Shown: positions 1 through 9,248, counted from the first letter of the stretch. The stretch: 64,000 bases of DNA from Streptomyces sp. Tue 6430 (GCA_021568835.1 JAKGSH010000010.1:248001-312000), one strand, 5' to 3'. Translations and numbers: made by a program. The notes: generated by a model from the letters alone, not told the origin.

Positions 1-552
1 GCCGACCACGAAGGACACGATCAGCAGGAACGGGATGAGGATGCCGAGCGTGGCCGCCCCGCTGCGCAGAACGGCCGTCAGACCGGCGGCGAGCAGGGCC
101 ATCAGCGTGAGGTGGAGCCCGCAGCCGACGGCCGCGCGCAGTCCTTCGGCCGTGCCGAGCCCCTCGGCCCGCTCGCCGAGCGCCGCGCGGCCCACGGCCC
201 AGGTCAGCAGGCCGGTGATCAGGCCGACGGTCAGGACGGGCAGGGCGATCGCCGTGGCCTTGGCGGCGAACCAGCGGCCCCGGCGCGGGACCGCGACCAG
301 GGACACGCGCAGGGCGCCGCCCTGGAACTCGGCCGCCACCGCCGCCGTCCCGAAGGCCACGGCAGCGACCTGGCCGAAGCTGACGCCGAAGAAGGCGGAG
401 AACAGCGGATCGGCATCCGCTCCCTCCGAGTCGGCCGCGGCGAGCAGGGAGAAGGCGACGGTGGCGAGGAGGACCGCGCACAGGGTGGCGGCCTGTGACC
501 GCAGCGTGCTGATCTTGATCCACTCGGCGTGGAGTGCGGGCGTGAATCCCAT
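1..552 (-). CDS. ABC-2 type transporter permease (partial, 3' end outside window)
   Basis: Membrane subunit of an ABC exporter. The first 184 codons are present and the C-terminus lies beyond the left edge. The protein begins MGFTPALHAEWIKISTLRS, the typical start of Streptomyces ABC-2 permeases (short cytoplasmic helix with E-W-x-K). Hydrophobic segments follow at about residues 20-40, 55-75 and 100-120, with later ones running to the edge. The stop of the upstream ATPase gene and this ATG are one base apart, so the two are co-transcribed and probably translationally coupled. With the divergent histidine kinase/response regulator next door it forms a TCS-controlled exporter module. The substrate cannot be read from the sequence. 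Confidence 0.85.
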   Translation of the reverse strand, partial: MGFTPALHAEWIKISTLRSQAATLCAVLLATVAFSLLAAADSEGADADPLFSAFFGVSFGQVAAVAFGTAAVAAEFQGGALRVSLVAVPRRGRWFAAKATAIALPVLTVGLITGLLTWAVGRAALGERAEGLGTAEGLRAAVGCGLHLTLMALLAAGLTAVLRSGAATLGILIPFLLIVSFVVG

Positions 553-553
553 G

Positions 554-1474
554 TCAGGCCTCCTGGGGAGCGGCCGCGAACTCGGTTTCGGCGGCGGTCA
601 GATCGAGATAGGCCTGCTCCAGCGTGCCTTCCTCAGCGGTCAGTTCGAGCAGCGGGACGCCCGCCTCGGAGGCGATCCGGCCGATGTCGTCCACGCGCGC
701 GTGGTCCACCGTCCAGTGCCCGTCGTCGTGGGCGACCCCTTCGTGCCCGTGCCGGGCCAGGGCCTCCGCCAGGGCGGCGGAATCGGGGGTGCGGACGCGG
801 ACCCGGGGCCGCACGCGCGCGTCGATGAAGTCCCGCACGGAGGTGTCGGCCAGCAGACGGCCCCGCCCGAGGACCACGAGGTGGTCGGCGAAGGAGGCCG
901 TCTCGTTCATGAGGTGACTGGAGACCAGGACGGTGCGCCCCTCGCCCGCGAGCCGGCGCAGCAGCCCGCGCATCCAGACGATGCCCTCGGGGTCGAGGCC
1001 GTTGGAGGGCTCGTCGAGCAGCACCACCCGGGGGTCGCCAAGCAGGGCGGCGGCGATGCCCAGCCGTTGCCGCATGCCTAGGGAGTACGTCTTCACCCGG
1101 CGGCGTGCGGCCGGCGTCAGCCCGGTCTCCTCCAGCACCTCGTCGACCCGGCGGACGGGGATGCGGTTGCTCGCGGCGAGGGCCCGCAGGTGGTCGCGGC
1201 CGGTGCGGGAGCCGTGCGGAGCCTGGGCGTCGAGCAACGCCCCGACATGGCGCAGGGGTTCGGGGAGCGCGGCGTAGGGGCGGCCGCCGAGGGTGACGGT
1301 TCCCGAGGTCGGCCGGTCGAGGCCGAGGACGAGGCGCAGAGTGGTGGACTTGCCGGCGCCGTTGGGGCCGAGGAAGCCGGTGACGCGGCCGGGCAGGACG
1401 CGGAAGGTGAGCCGGTCCACGGCCCGCCGGGGGCCGTACTCCTTGGTGAGGTCGTGGACGTCGATGCTGGTCAT
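554..1474 (-). CDS. ABC transporter ATP-binding protein
   Basis: ATPase of the exporter whose permease follows immediately. It has 306 aa. Walker A GPNGAGKST is at residues 36-44, the signature is SLGMRQR, and Walker B is VVLLDEPSNGLD followed by a switch His in SSH. The C-terminal ~80 residues are the extra domain of DrrA/CcmA-like ABC-2 ATPases (RVRVRTPDSAALAEAL..., ending near a Glu-rich segment). The ATG at 1474 was chosen because it opens directly on MTSIDVHDLTKEYG, the family N-terminus. The open frame continues upstream but reads through the divergent kinase promoter. A 108-bp divergent gap to the histidine kinase probably carries the shared control region. Confidence 0.93.
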   Translation of the reverse strand: MTSIDVHDLTKEYGPRRAVDRLTFRVLPGRVTGFLGPNGAGKSTTLRLVLGLDRPTSGTVTLGGRPYAALPEPLRHVGALLDAQAPHGSRTGRDHLRALAASNRIPVRRVDEVLEETGLTPAARRRVKTYSLGMRQRLGIAAALLGDPRVVLLDEPSNGLDPEGIVWMRGLLRRLAGEGRTVLVSSHLMNETASFADHLVVLGRGRLLADTSVRDFIDARVRPRVRVRTPDSAALAEALARHGHEGVAHDDGHWTVDHARVDDIGRIASEAGVPLLELTAEEGTLEQAYLDLTAAETEFAAAPQEA

Positions 1475-1582
1475 GGCACCACGGTGGCCGCCGGACCGGG
1501 TGCCGGTCCTCCCCCGCCGGTGGGGTTCGTCTCCCCCGCCCGGGGGAGGTGGCCTGTCGGTGGTGCCTGTCACGATGTGCGC

Positions 1583-2736
1583 ATGGGCCGCTTCCTGCGC
1601 CCGCTGCTGCGGGGGACGACGTACACGCGACTGCTGCACCTGTGGGTGCCGGGGCTGCCGTTCAGCGTGTGGATGTTCATCGATCCCCGGACTCCTTGGC
1701 TGCCCGCACTCGTGCTGGTTCCGCTGGGGCTGGTCTCCCCGGTGCGCAGGGGCGAGGGTGTGCAGGCCCGGCTGCTGCTGACGCCCGGTGAGCGGGAGCC
1801 GGGAATCTCGGAGGAGCCGGCGGCGACGTGGCGGGACCGGCTGCGCACCGCGCTGTGGCTGGCGGTGCGCCTGGCGCTGGCGGTGGTGGCGGTCTTCGCC
1901 ACGGTGTGGCTGCCGCTGCTGGCCGTCTCCCTGGTCCAGGTGGCCACGGGGACGGTGCCCGGCGGCGTGCCGCTGCTGGAGGACGCGCACCACCACTGGG
2001 CCTACGCGCTGCTCGCGCCGCTGCCCCTGGTCCTCCTGTACGCGGTCGTGGTGGGTCTCGGCGAACTGGTCACCGCGGCCGCGCGCCGTCTGCTCGGCCC
2101 CTCCCCCGCCGAGCGGCTGGCCGCGCTGGAGGCCAGGACCGAACAACTCCTGGAGCGCACCCGCATCGCGCGGGAACTGCACGACTCCATCGGTCACGCC
2201 CTGACCGTCGCCGTCGTGCAGGCCGGTGCCGCGCGGGCGGCGGGCGACCCCGGGTTCACCGACCGGGCGCTGGATGCCATCGAGGAGACCGGCCGGGCGG
2301 CGCTGGAGGACCTGGAACGGGTCCTGGGCGTGCTGCGCGAGCCCGAGAAGCCCGTCGACGGCCGTCCGACGCTCGTGGACGCCGACCGGCTGCTGGAGTC
2401 CGCCCGCGCGTCCGGGGCGAAGGTCGACGCCGAGGTGACGGGCCCGCTGGAGACGGCTCCGGGGCCCGTGTCCCGCGAGGGCTACCGCATCCTGCAGGAG
2501 TCGCTGACGAACACGTTGCGGCACGCGGGAGCGGTCCCCGTGCGGGTCCGGATCGGCGTCGCCGGGGCACGCTGCTCCTGGAGATCCGCAACCCGCTGAC
2601 GGAGGACGTGCCCGGCCCCGGGCGCGGCAGCGGACTGCGCGGCATCCGTGAGCGCGCCGCGCTCCTGGGCGGCCGCGCGTGGACGGGGCCCGACGAGGGC
2701 GACTGGCGGGTGCGCGTGGAGCTGCCGCTGGGCTGA
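1583..2736 (+). CDS. NarL-family sensor histidine kinase (one apparent frameshift)
   Basis: Membrane sensor kinase partnered with the response regulator 16 bp downstream. Four hydrophobic segments lie in the first ~170 residues, followed by a HisKA_3 dimerisation box with the phospho-His in RELHDSIGHALT and a HATPase region with N-box ESLTNTLRHAG. As written the frame ends at 2599 after a nonsense tail. The conserved end (LLLEIRNPL, then G-box GSGLRGIRERAALLGG) continues in the next frame to 2736. One G added to the GGGG run at 2564-2567 rejoins them into about 384 aa. The defect matches many others in the window, so I read it as a sequencing deletion. The ligand is unknown. Divergence from the ABC genes suggests the exporter is its target. 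Confidence 0.85.
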
Positions 2737-2752
2737 TCCATAGACTGGCCGG

Positions 2753-3448
2753 ATGCCGGTCAGTGTGCTCCTCGTCGACGACGAACCCCTGGTGCGTGCC
2801 GGGCTGCGGGCCGTGCTGGAGGCGCAGCCCGACATCGAGGTCGTCGGGGAGGCCGCGGACGGGGCGGCGGTGATCCCGCTGGTGCGGCGGCTGCGGCCCG
2901 ACGTCGTCGCCATGGACGTACGGATGCCGTTGATGGACGGGATCGAGGCCACGCGCGCGGTGCTGCGGACGGTGGAGGTGCCGCCGAGGATCCTCGTCGT
3001 GACGACCTTCGAGAACGACGAGTACGTGTACGAGGCGCTGCGCGCGGGGGCGGACGGGTTCCTGTTGAAGCGGGCCCGGCCCGCGGAGATCGTGCACGCG
3101 GTGCGGCTCGTCGCGGAGGGCGGGTCGCTGCTGTTCCCGGCGTCGGTACGGCGGTTGGCCGCCTCGTACGGCGGGGGACCGGGGAACCGGGCGGCGCGGG
3201 AGCTGCTGGAGCGGGCGCGGCTGACGGAGCGGGAGGCCGGGGTGCTGCGGCTGATGGCGGGCGGGCTGTCCAACGCGGAGATCGCCGCGCGGCTGGTGGT
3301 CGGCGCGGAGACGGTCAAGTCGCACGTGAGCGCGGTGCTGGCGAAGCTGGCGGTCCGCGACCGCACGCAGGCGGTGATCACGGCGTACGAGTCGGGGTTC
3401 GTCACGGCGGGCCGGGCCGGCGGTGGGACGGGCCCGAGCGACGGGTGA
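2753..3448 (+). CDS. NarL/LuxR-type response regulator
   Basis: 231 aa. The receiver domain (residues 1-120) has the acidic pair D9/D10, phospho-acceptor D55 in VVAMDVRMP, T/S and K107-type switch residues (VVTTFEND, LLKRARP). A LuxR/GerE HTH follows at about 160-220 (LTEREAGVLRLMAGGLSNAEIA, then TVKSHVSAVLAKL). ATG is preceded by a purine-poor leader and lies 16 bp after the kinase stop, so the pair forms one operon. It likely controls the divergent ABC exporter genes and itself, as is usual for this arrangement; that target is inference from position. Confidence 0.93.
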   Translation: MPVSVLLVDDEPLVRAGLRAVLEAQPDIEVVGEAADGAAVIPLVRRLRPDVVAMDVRMPLMDGIEATRAVLRTVEVPPRILVVTTFENDEYVYEALRAGADGFLLKRARPAEIVHAVRLVAEGGSLLFPASVRRLAASYGGGPGNRAARELLERARLTEREAGVLRLMAGGLSNAEIAARLVVGAETVKSHVSAVLAKLAVRDRTQAVITAYESGFVTAGRAGGGTGPSDG

Positions 3449-3536
3449 GGCGGGCCGGTGCGCCGTCCGCGCTCGCCCGGGTGCCGCGCGCCGAGTACGA
3501 TCCGCCCCACACGCGCACGAGCTGGGAGGACGGACG

Positions 3537-4693
3537 TTGGGGCGGCTGACCGGCGGGGATCCCTCGCTGTTGCGAAGGATCAATTCCGCGGTGGTGCTGC
3601 ACGCGCTGCGTGCCGCCGACTGCGCGACGCTCACGGAGATCACGCGGGTGACGGGGCTGTCCCGGCCGACCGTCGAGGGGGTCGTCGAGGACCTCATGGG
3701 GGCCGGTCTGGTCGTCGAGAAGGCCGCCGAGGAGGGCGCCGCCCGCCGGCAGGGGCGTCCGGCGCGCCGCTTCCGGTTCCGGGCCGAGGCCGGTCACCTG
3801 CTGGGTCTGGAGATCGGGGCGCACCGGGTGGCCGCGCTCCTGGCCGACCTGGACGGGCGGGTCCTGGGCGCGCAGGCGAAGGACGTCGACGAGTCGGCGC
3901 CCGCCGACGAGCGGCTCGAACGGCTGCGGACCACCGTCGCCGAGCTGCTGCGGCGGGCCGGGGTGCCGCGCAGTTCCCTGCGGGCCGTCGGCGTCGGCAC
4001 GCCCGGCATCGTGGAGGCGGACGGGACGGTCCGGCTGGGTACCGCGCTGCCCGAGTGGACGGGGCTGCGGCTGGGTGAGCGGCTGAGCCGTTCCTTCAAG
4101 TGTCCGGTGCTGGTGGAGAACGACGCCAACGCCGCGGCCGTGGCCGAGCACTGGAAGGGCTGCGCCACCGAGTCCGACGACGTCGTGTTCGTGCTGGCCG
4201 GACTCAGTCCGGGCGCGGGTTCGCTGATCGGGGGGCGGCTGCACCGCGGGTACGGCGGGGCGGCCGGGGAGATCGGCGCGCTGCACCTGCTGGGGCGCGG
4301 GGTGACGCCGGAGACGCTGCTGTCCACGACGGACGAGCCGCTGCACCCGCTGGACGAGCAGGCGGTCGCCGAGGTGTTCGCGCAGGCCCGCAAGGGCGAC
4401 CAGCGGGCGCGGGCGGCCGTGGAGCGCTTCATCCAGCGGCTCGTCCACGACGTGGCCGCGCTGGCGCTCGCCCTCGACCCCGAGCTGGTCGTGGTGGGCG
4501 GCTGGGCGGCGGGACTGGACGGCGTACTGGAGCCGCTGCGGCGGGAGTTGGCACGCTACTGTCTGCGTCCGCCGAAGGTGGCCCTGTCCCTCCTCGGAGA
4601 GGCGGCCGTGGCGACGGGGCGCTGCGGCTGGCGCTCGACCACGTCGAGGAGCAGCTCTTCGCGGTGGAGGGCACGGTGACGGGCCGCGCCTGA
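3537..4693 (+). CDS. ROK-family transcriptional regulator (one apparent frameshift)
   Basis: A winged HTH (LTEITRVTGLSRPTVEGVVE) precedes a ROK sugar-kinase-like domain with GVGTPGIV and ENDANAAA motifs, about 385 aa once repaired. The TTG at 3537 was chosen because GGGAGGA ends 6 bp before it and the HTH starts soon after; the open frame upstream overlaps the response regulator. The last 26 residues (LRLALDHVEEQLFAVEGTV) are in another frame, and adding one G to GGGG at 4616-4619 restores them. The CxCGxxGC zinc motif of many ROK proteins is absent: the segment reads GEIGALHLLGRGVTPETL. An inducer sugar cannot be inferred. Confidence 0.85.
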
Positions 4694-4719
4694 GGCACGT
4701 CCCGCGGTACGGGATCCTT

Positions 4720-4754
4720 CCGGCGCGCCCCGGAGTCCGTCCGGGGCGCGCCGG
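4720..4754 (+). terminator. Strong hairpin terminator between convergent ROK and GntR genes
   Basis: Perfect 15-bp inverted repeat CCGGCGCGCCCCGGA / TCCGGGGCGCGCCGG with a 5-nt loop, 26 bp after the ROK stop. There is no U-run, as is common for Streptomyces terminators. Confidence 0.8.
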
Positions 4755-4766
4755 CCGTGCGGCCGG

Positions 4767-4792
4767 GGGCAGGCCGTTCAGGGAGCCTGCCC
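4767..4792 (-). terminator. Second hairpin, probable terminator of the GntR gene
   Basis: 8-bp arms GGGCAGGC / GCCTGCCC with a 10-nt loop, 16 bp downstream of the GntR stop on the minus strand. Weaker than the neighbouring 15-bp stem. Confidence 0.5.
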
Positions 4793-4808
4793 TGCGGTCG
4801 CCGGGCGG

Positions 4809-5570
4809 TCAGGACGCCTGGCGTTCCGGGCCGTGGTGGATCTCCACGGTGCCCGACGCGCCGAAGGTCAGGCGGCAGGTGTCCGCGCGGTAGGTGGCCA
4901 CGGAGAGTGCCGCGGTGCGGCCCCCGGCGAAGAAGCGGGTGGTGACGACGAGGACGGGTGCGCCGGGGAGCCGGTCGAGTTCCTTCGCGTCGTCCGCGCG
5001 GGCCGAGCCCAGTTCCACCGCGCGGTCCTGGCCCTCCAGCGCAGGACGCCGCAGTTCGCGCAGCACCGCACGCGCGCGTGCGGCTCCGGACGGGGTGTCG
5101 ATCGCGGTCAGGTCGGGCACCGACGCGCGCGGGACGTAGAGCAGTTCCGCGGCGACGGGCCGGCCGTGGGAGACCCGCGAGCGCCGCACGATGTGCACGG
5201 CCTCGTCGCGGCCGGTGCCCAGCGCGTCGGCGACGGCCGAGGGCGGCGCCCCGACCGTGCAGTCGACGGGCTGCCAGGCGTCCTCGGACGTGCCGGGCCA
5301 GGTCTCCCCCTCCATGCCGACGTCGACGCCGACCCGGGGCGGCGCGACGGTCGTGCCGACGCCGCGGCGGCGCTGCAGACGCCCCTCCAGTTCGAGCTGC
5401 TCGAGCGCCTGCCGGAGCGTGGCGCGGGCGACGCCGAAGCGCGCGGCCAGGTCCCGCTCGTTGGGCAGGATCTCGCCCACGGCGAACTCCGAGTCCAGTG
5501 CCTCGCTGAGCACGGTCCTCAGATGCCAGTACTTCGGTTCCGGTACCGATTCCAGTTGCGTGGTCCCCAC
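4809..5570 (-). CDS. GntR-family regulator with UTRA domain
   Basis: 253 aa HutC/DasR-type repressor. The N-terminal winged helix spans about residues 10-75 (YWHLRTVLSEAL, then ERDLAARFGVARATLRQALE and GRLQRRRGVGTTVA), followed by a UTRA effector domain (HIVRRSRVSHGRPVAAELLYV, then LVVTTRFFAGGRTAALSVATYR). ATG at 5570 follows a short AT-rich leader. A DasR-like inverted repeat lies about 98-111 bp upstream, so autoregulation is likely. UTRA domains of this group bind phosphorylated sugars or small acids; the ligand here is not known. It is not DasR itself because the N-terminus differs. Confidence 0.9.
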   Translation of the reverse strand: MGTTQLESVPEPKYWHLRTVLSEALDSEFAVGEILPNERDLAARFGVARATLRQALEQLELEGRLQRRRGVGTTVAPPRVGVDVGMEGETWPGTSEDAWQPVDCTVGAPPSAVADALGTGRDEAVHIVRRSRVSHGRPVAAELLYVPRASVPDLTAIDTPSGAARARAVLRELRRPALEGQDRAVELGSARADDAKELDRLPGAPVLVVTTRFFAGGRTAALSVATYRADTCRLTFGASGTVEIHHGPERQAS

Positions 5571-5978
5571 CCTGTCCTCCGCAATCGCCGTGGTACGGCG
5601 GCGTTTTCGCGCCCTTGTTTATTAAAGGTTGTTGTACTTCTCTGCGACCATAGGACGGCCCCCACCCTTGGTCAAGACCAATCCTCCGACCCCGAGGAGC
5701 CCACGGGGGTCGGGCGCACCAGGGTTCACGGGGTGTTCGCACTCGGCCGGTGCCATGACGTCACGGCAACGGCCCCGTCGTGTCGCCGCCGCCGACGGGG
5801 CGCGCCCACGGGGCTACCCGTCGGTAGCAATTGCTGACAAGCTGTCCACGCGACCGGCGGCCGTCCATCCGCCCGGCCGGCCGCCACCGGCCGTACCGCC
5901 GTGGTTCCGTACCGCCTCCGAGCCCCTGTCGCCCTCGAATCCGTACCGTGTCCGCCTGTTCAGACGAGGAGCACTCCG
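5571..5978. other. Divergent intergenic region between GntR and hydrolase genes
   Basis: 408 bp without a convincing gene. The first ~60 bp are unusually AT-rich (TTTATTAAAGGTTGTTGTAC at about 5620) and look like the GntR promoter. The operator-like repeat at 5668-5681 lies in the middle. The part nearer the hydrolase is GC-rich and shows only the hydrolase ribosome-binding site (GAGGAG at 5966-5973). Confidence 0.6.
5668..5681. promoter_or_regulatory. DasR/GntR-like operator
   Basis: TTGGTC-AA-GACCAA: 6-bp arms around 2 bp, differing from the published DasR core TGGTCTAGACCA only in the centre. It lies upstream of the GntR/UTRA gene and is best read as its autoregulatory site. Binding is inferred from similarity. 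Confidence 0.6.
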
Positions 5979-6809
5979 ATGTCCGCCACCGTCTCCTTCC
6001 CGGTCCCCACCCCCGACGGTCCGCGAACCGTCACCGTCTCCTACGCGCGCGTGGGACGCGGCGAGCCGCTGCTCCTGCTGCACGGCATCGGACACCACCG
6101 GCAGGCCTGGGACCCCGTGGTGGACATCCTGGCGACCGAGCGCGAGGTGATCGCGGTGGACCTGCCCGGCTTCGGGGCGTCCCCGCCCCTGCCCGCCGGG
6201 CTCGTCCACGACCTGCCCACGACGACCGCGGTGCTCTCCGCCTTCTGCGAGGCCCTGGAGCTGGACCGCCCCCATGTCGCGGGCAACTCGCTGGGCGGCC
6301 TGCTGGCCCTGGAACTGGGCCGGGACAAGCGCGTGCGGTCCGTCACCGCCCTGTCCCCGGCGGGATTCTGGTCGGAGGCGGAACGGCGCTACGCCTTCGG
6401 CGTGCTGCTGACGATGCGGCGGATCGCCCGGCGGATGCCGCTGCCGCTGGTGGAGCGGCTGGCCCGGTCGGCGGCCGGCCGGGCCGCCCTGACCAGCACC
6501 GTCTACGCCCGTCCGGCGCGCCGTTCACCCGAGGCCGTGGTCGCCGAGACGCTGGCGCTGGCCGGGGCCACCGGGTTCGACCAGACCCTGCGCTCCGGTG
6601 CGGCCGTCCGGTTCACCGACGACGTCCCCGGCATCCCGGTCACGGTGGCCTGGGGCACCCGCGACCTGCTGCTGGTGCGCCGCCAGGGTGTCCGCGCCAA
6701 GCGGATCATCCCCCGGGCCCGGCTGGTACGGCTGCCCGGCTGCGGACACTGCCCGATGAACGACGACCCGGCGCTCGTGGCGCGCGTGCTGCTCGACGGC
6801 AGCCGCTGA
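5979..6809 (+). CDS. Alpha/beta-fold hydrolase
   Basis: 276 aa. Oxyanion-side motif LLLLHGIGHHRQAW, nucleophile elbow GNSLGG (Ser near residue 103), acid in WGTRDLLL and catalytic His in GCGHCPMNDDP complete the triad. The ATG at 5979 follows GAGGAG with 6-8 bp spacing. The open frame extends upstream without conserved sequence. Small-molecule esterase, epoxide hydrolase or C-C hydrolase activities are all possible; the sequence does not decide. It is monocistronic, convergent with the EamA transporter and divergent from the GntR regulator, which may control it through the shared intergenic operator. Confidence 0.9.
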   Translation: MSATVSFPVPTPDGPRTVTVSYARVGRGEPLLLLHGIGHHRQAWDPVVDILATEREVIAVDLPGFGASPPLPAGLVHDLPTTTAVLSAFCEALELDRPHVAGNSLGGLLALELGRDKRVRSVTALSPAGFWSEAERRYAFGVLLTMRRIARRMPLPLVERLARSAAGRAALTSTVYARPARRSPEAVVAETLALAGATGFDQTLRSGAAVRFTDDVPGIPVTVAWGTRDLLLVRRQGVRAKRIIPRARLVRLPGCGHCPMNDDPALVARVLLDGSR

Positions 6810-7690
6810 GTCCCCGCGGGGGCGGCTCCACGCCCCCGCGCCCAGGGCGACCCCGGCTCCGACGAGGGCGCTGCCGGCGGCCTGTGCGAGGCCGTAGGAA
6901 CCCGTTCCGGCGAGCGGTGCGGTGCAGGCGGCGGCGACGGGGATGAGGCCGGAGAACAGCGTGGCGCGCTCGGCGCCGATCCGCTGCATGCCCATGTACC
7001 AGCACACGAAGCCGACGACGGTGACGACGACCGCCTGCCACAGCAGCGCGGCCGCCTCCCCGGCGTCCGGGCGTCGCAGCCACCCGCCGCCGTCGAGGAG
7101 CAGGCCCGCCGCCGCGGACTCGACGGCGGCCAGGGCGCACACCGTGGCCGACAGCAGCCGCGGGCCCAGCGGCCGCAGCACGGGCACGGCCAGCACCGCG
7201 AACCCGACCTCGCCGCCCAGCGCGCACACCGAGAAGGCGAGGCCCACGCCGTCGGTGCGGCCCCAGCCCTGCACGGTGAACGCGCCGACGGCGACCAGTG
7301 ACGCGCCGTACAGGACGGTGCGGCGCGGGCGGCGTCCCGCCAGGAGCGGGACGAGGACCGCGACGACGACCGGCGCGCACCCCACCAGGACGCCGGGGAC
7401 GGCCGGTTCGGCGGAGCGTTCGGCGGCCAGGACGGCCAGGTTGAAGCCGACCATGCCGACGGCGGCGAGCAGGGCGAGGCGGGCCCACTGACGGGGGTGA
7501 GGGCGCGCAGGCGGGACGAGGAGCCGGCGCCGGCGAGGGGCACGAGCAGCAGGCACGCGAGGCCGTAGCGCAGGGCCTGGCCGCCCGCGTACGGGTAGGC
7601 GCCGAGGACGCTGTTGGCGGTGAAGGACGCTCCGACGAGGACGCAGGCGAGCGCGGCGAGCAGGGAGCCGCGCGGGACGGTGACGTTCAT
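6525..7690 (-). CDS. EamA/DMT-superfamily transporter (one apparent frameshift, uncertain 3' end)
   Basis: Ten-helix drug/metabolite exporter. The N-terminus MNVTVPRGSLLAALACVLVG runs to about 7500. The rest (GFNLAVLAAERSAEPAVPGVL, LLWQAVVVTVVGFVCWYMGM, ATLFSGLIPVAAACTAPLAG) is in the next frame. One extra base in the five-G run at 7493-7497 (plus strand) joins them. Family length (~290 aa) would end near 6815, but no stop exists there in any frame, and the reading frame runs antisense through the hydrolase to 6525. Either a second error or a real C-terminal change is present. It is divergent from the MocR regulator by 47 bp, the usual arrangement for a MocR-controlled exporter. Confidence 0.75.
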
Positions 7691-7737
7691 GACGGTGACG
7701 CTAGGAAGCGCGGCGGCCCGGTTTAAGGTCCACTTCC

Positions 7738-9163
7738 ATGACGTCATCGGGGACCAATCCGGCGGGGGCCGCCGCCTCCGCCGCGTGGGAGGTGCTGCTG
7801 CCGGCCGCCTCCGCACCGCCGCGCGCGCGTGGCCGCACCCTCCGGGCCGCCCTGCGCGAGGCGGTCCGCTCGGGGCGCCTCGCGTCGGGCACCCGGCTGC
7901 CGTCGAGCCGGGACCTCGCGGCCGACCTCGGGGTGTCGCGGGGTCTGGTCACCGAGGCGTACGAGCAGTTGACGGCCGAGGGGTACCTGCGCAGCGGGCG
8001 CGGCGCCGGGACCTGGGTGGGCGGTGCCGTGCGCGCCGCGCCGCCCCGCGCGCGTGACCTCGCGCCCCGCTCCCCGGGCACGCGGGCCGACTTCGTGGCG
8101 GGAGCGCCCGACCTGTCGCTGTTCCCGCGGGCGGCGTGGGCCGCCGCGCAGCGCGGGGTGCTGGCCGGGCTCGCGCACCACGAGCTCGGCTACCCGGACC
8201 CGCGCGGGCTGCCCCGGCTGCGCACCGCGCTGGCCGCCCTTCTCGCCCGACGGCGGGGCGTGGTCGCCGATCCCGAGCGGCTCGTGGTCGTCTCCGGCGT
8301 GGCGCAGGCGACGGCCCTGCTGGGTCTGGTGCTCCGCGCGCGCGGGATCGACGCCGTGGCGGTGGAGGACCCCGGCAGCCCGCAGCACGGCGCCCTGTAC
8401 GCGGCGGCGGGCGTCACCGCCGTGCCCGTCCCCTCGACGACGAGGGGATCGCGCTGGGGCCGCTGGGAGCGTCGGGCGTACGGTCCGTGGTGACGACGCC
8501 GGCGCACCAGTTCCCCACCGGGATCGCCTACTCGGCGCGGCGGCGCACCCGGCTGCTCGACTGGGCGCGCTCCGTGGACGGCTTCGTGCTGGAGGACGAC
8601 TACGACGGCGACTTCCGCTACGACCGTGCTCCCGTGGGCGCGTTGCAGGGGCTGGACCCGGAGCGGGTGGCGTACACGGGGTCGGTCAGCAAGTCCCTCG
8701 CGCCGGGGCTGCGGCTCGGCTGGCTGCTGGTGCCCGAGGCGCTCGCCGACGAGGTCGTCGAGCGCAAGCGGACCCTGGACCTGGGTCATCCGGCCCTGGA
8801 CCAGGCGCTGTTCGCCCGCTTCGTGGAGCGCGGCGACTACGACCGGCAGCTGCGCCGCTGCCAGCGGGCCTACCGCGACCGCCGTGACGCGCTCGTGGCG
8901 GCGCTCGCGGAGCACTTCCCCGGCACCCGCGTGACCGGCATCGCCGCCGGCCTCCACGTCATCGCGGCGCTGCCGGACCGCCACGGCCCCGAGGCGGAGT
9001 TCGTCGCACGGGCGACGGCGGCGGGCGTGGCGGTGCGTCCTCTCTCGGGGTACGCCCACTCGGGCGCCGTCCCCGGCCCGGGGTGCGGCTGGTCCTCGGG
9101 TACGCGCACCTGTCGCCGGCGCGGATCCGGGAGGGCGTCCGCCTGCTGGCGGGAGCGGGGTGA
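7738..9163 (+). CDS. MocR/PdxR-type regulator: GntR HTH fused to aminotransferase (two apparent frameshifts)
   Basis: Residues ~25-95 form a GntR winged helix (SSRDLAADLGVSRGLVTEAY). The rest is a fold-type I aminotransferase with ELGYPDPRGLPRLR, the PLP-Asp region VLEDDYDGDFRY and Schiff-base lysine in YTGSVSKSLAPGLRLGW. The frame breaks at CCCC 8430-8433 and again at 9077-9083 (CCCGGGG). One added base at each gives ~475 aa ending LVLGYAHLSP...LLAGAG at 9163. ATG at 7738 sits 47 bp from the divergent EamA transporter, its likely target. MocR proteins sense PLP or amino compounds bound to the aminotransferase domain. Confidence 0.85.
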
Positions 9164-9226
9164 CGGGGCGGGGCGGGGCGACGGGGCGGGGTGACGGGGC
9201 GGGCCCGCGGGGTTCCGCGGCCGGTT

Positions 9227-9248
9227 GTTCACCCGTGGTTCGCGTGCG
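9227..9248 (+). promoter_or_regulatory. PHO box (PhoP-binding direct repeats)
   Basis: Two adjoining 11-bp units, GTTCACCCGTG and GTTCGCGTGCG, match the Streptomyces PhoP direct-repeat unit (GTTCAYYYR at its core; second unit diverged). The site lies 66-87 bp before the phoD start, the place expected for phosphate-starvation activation. Confidence 0.6.

Noticed and set aside
1583..2736. Programmed ribosomal frameshifting in the histidine kinase and other split genes
   Set aside because: Nineteen sites of the same sign in unrelated families, all at G/C runs, without conserved slippery heptamers or pseudoknots, fit sequence error better.
554..3697. Very long open frames on the opposite strand (for example 1047 codons here, and similar ones near 8.9-10.9, 11.3-14.1 and 52.7-55.2 kb)
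   Set aside because: In very GC-rich DNA stop codons are rare in the shadow frames. Only the parts with recognised families and third-position GC bias are genes; the rest are antisense to better-supported genes.
5979..6946. Arginine/proline-rich ORF overlapping the alpha/beta hydrolase
   Set aside because: Composition is that of a frame-shadow, with no conserved motif.
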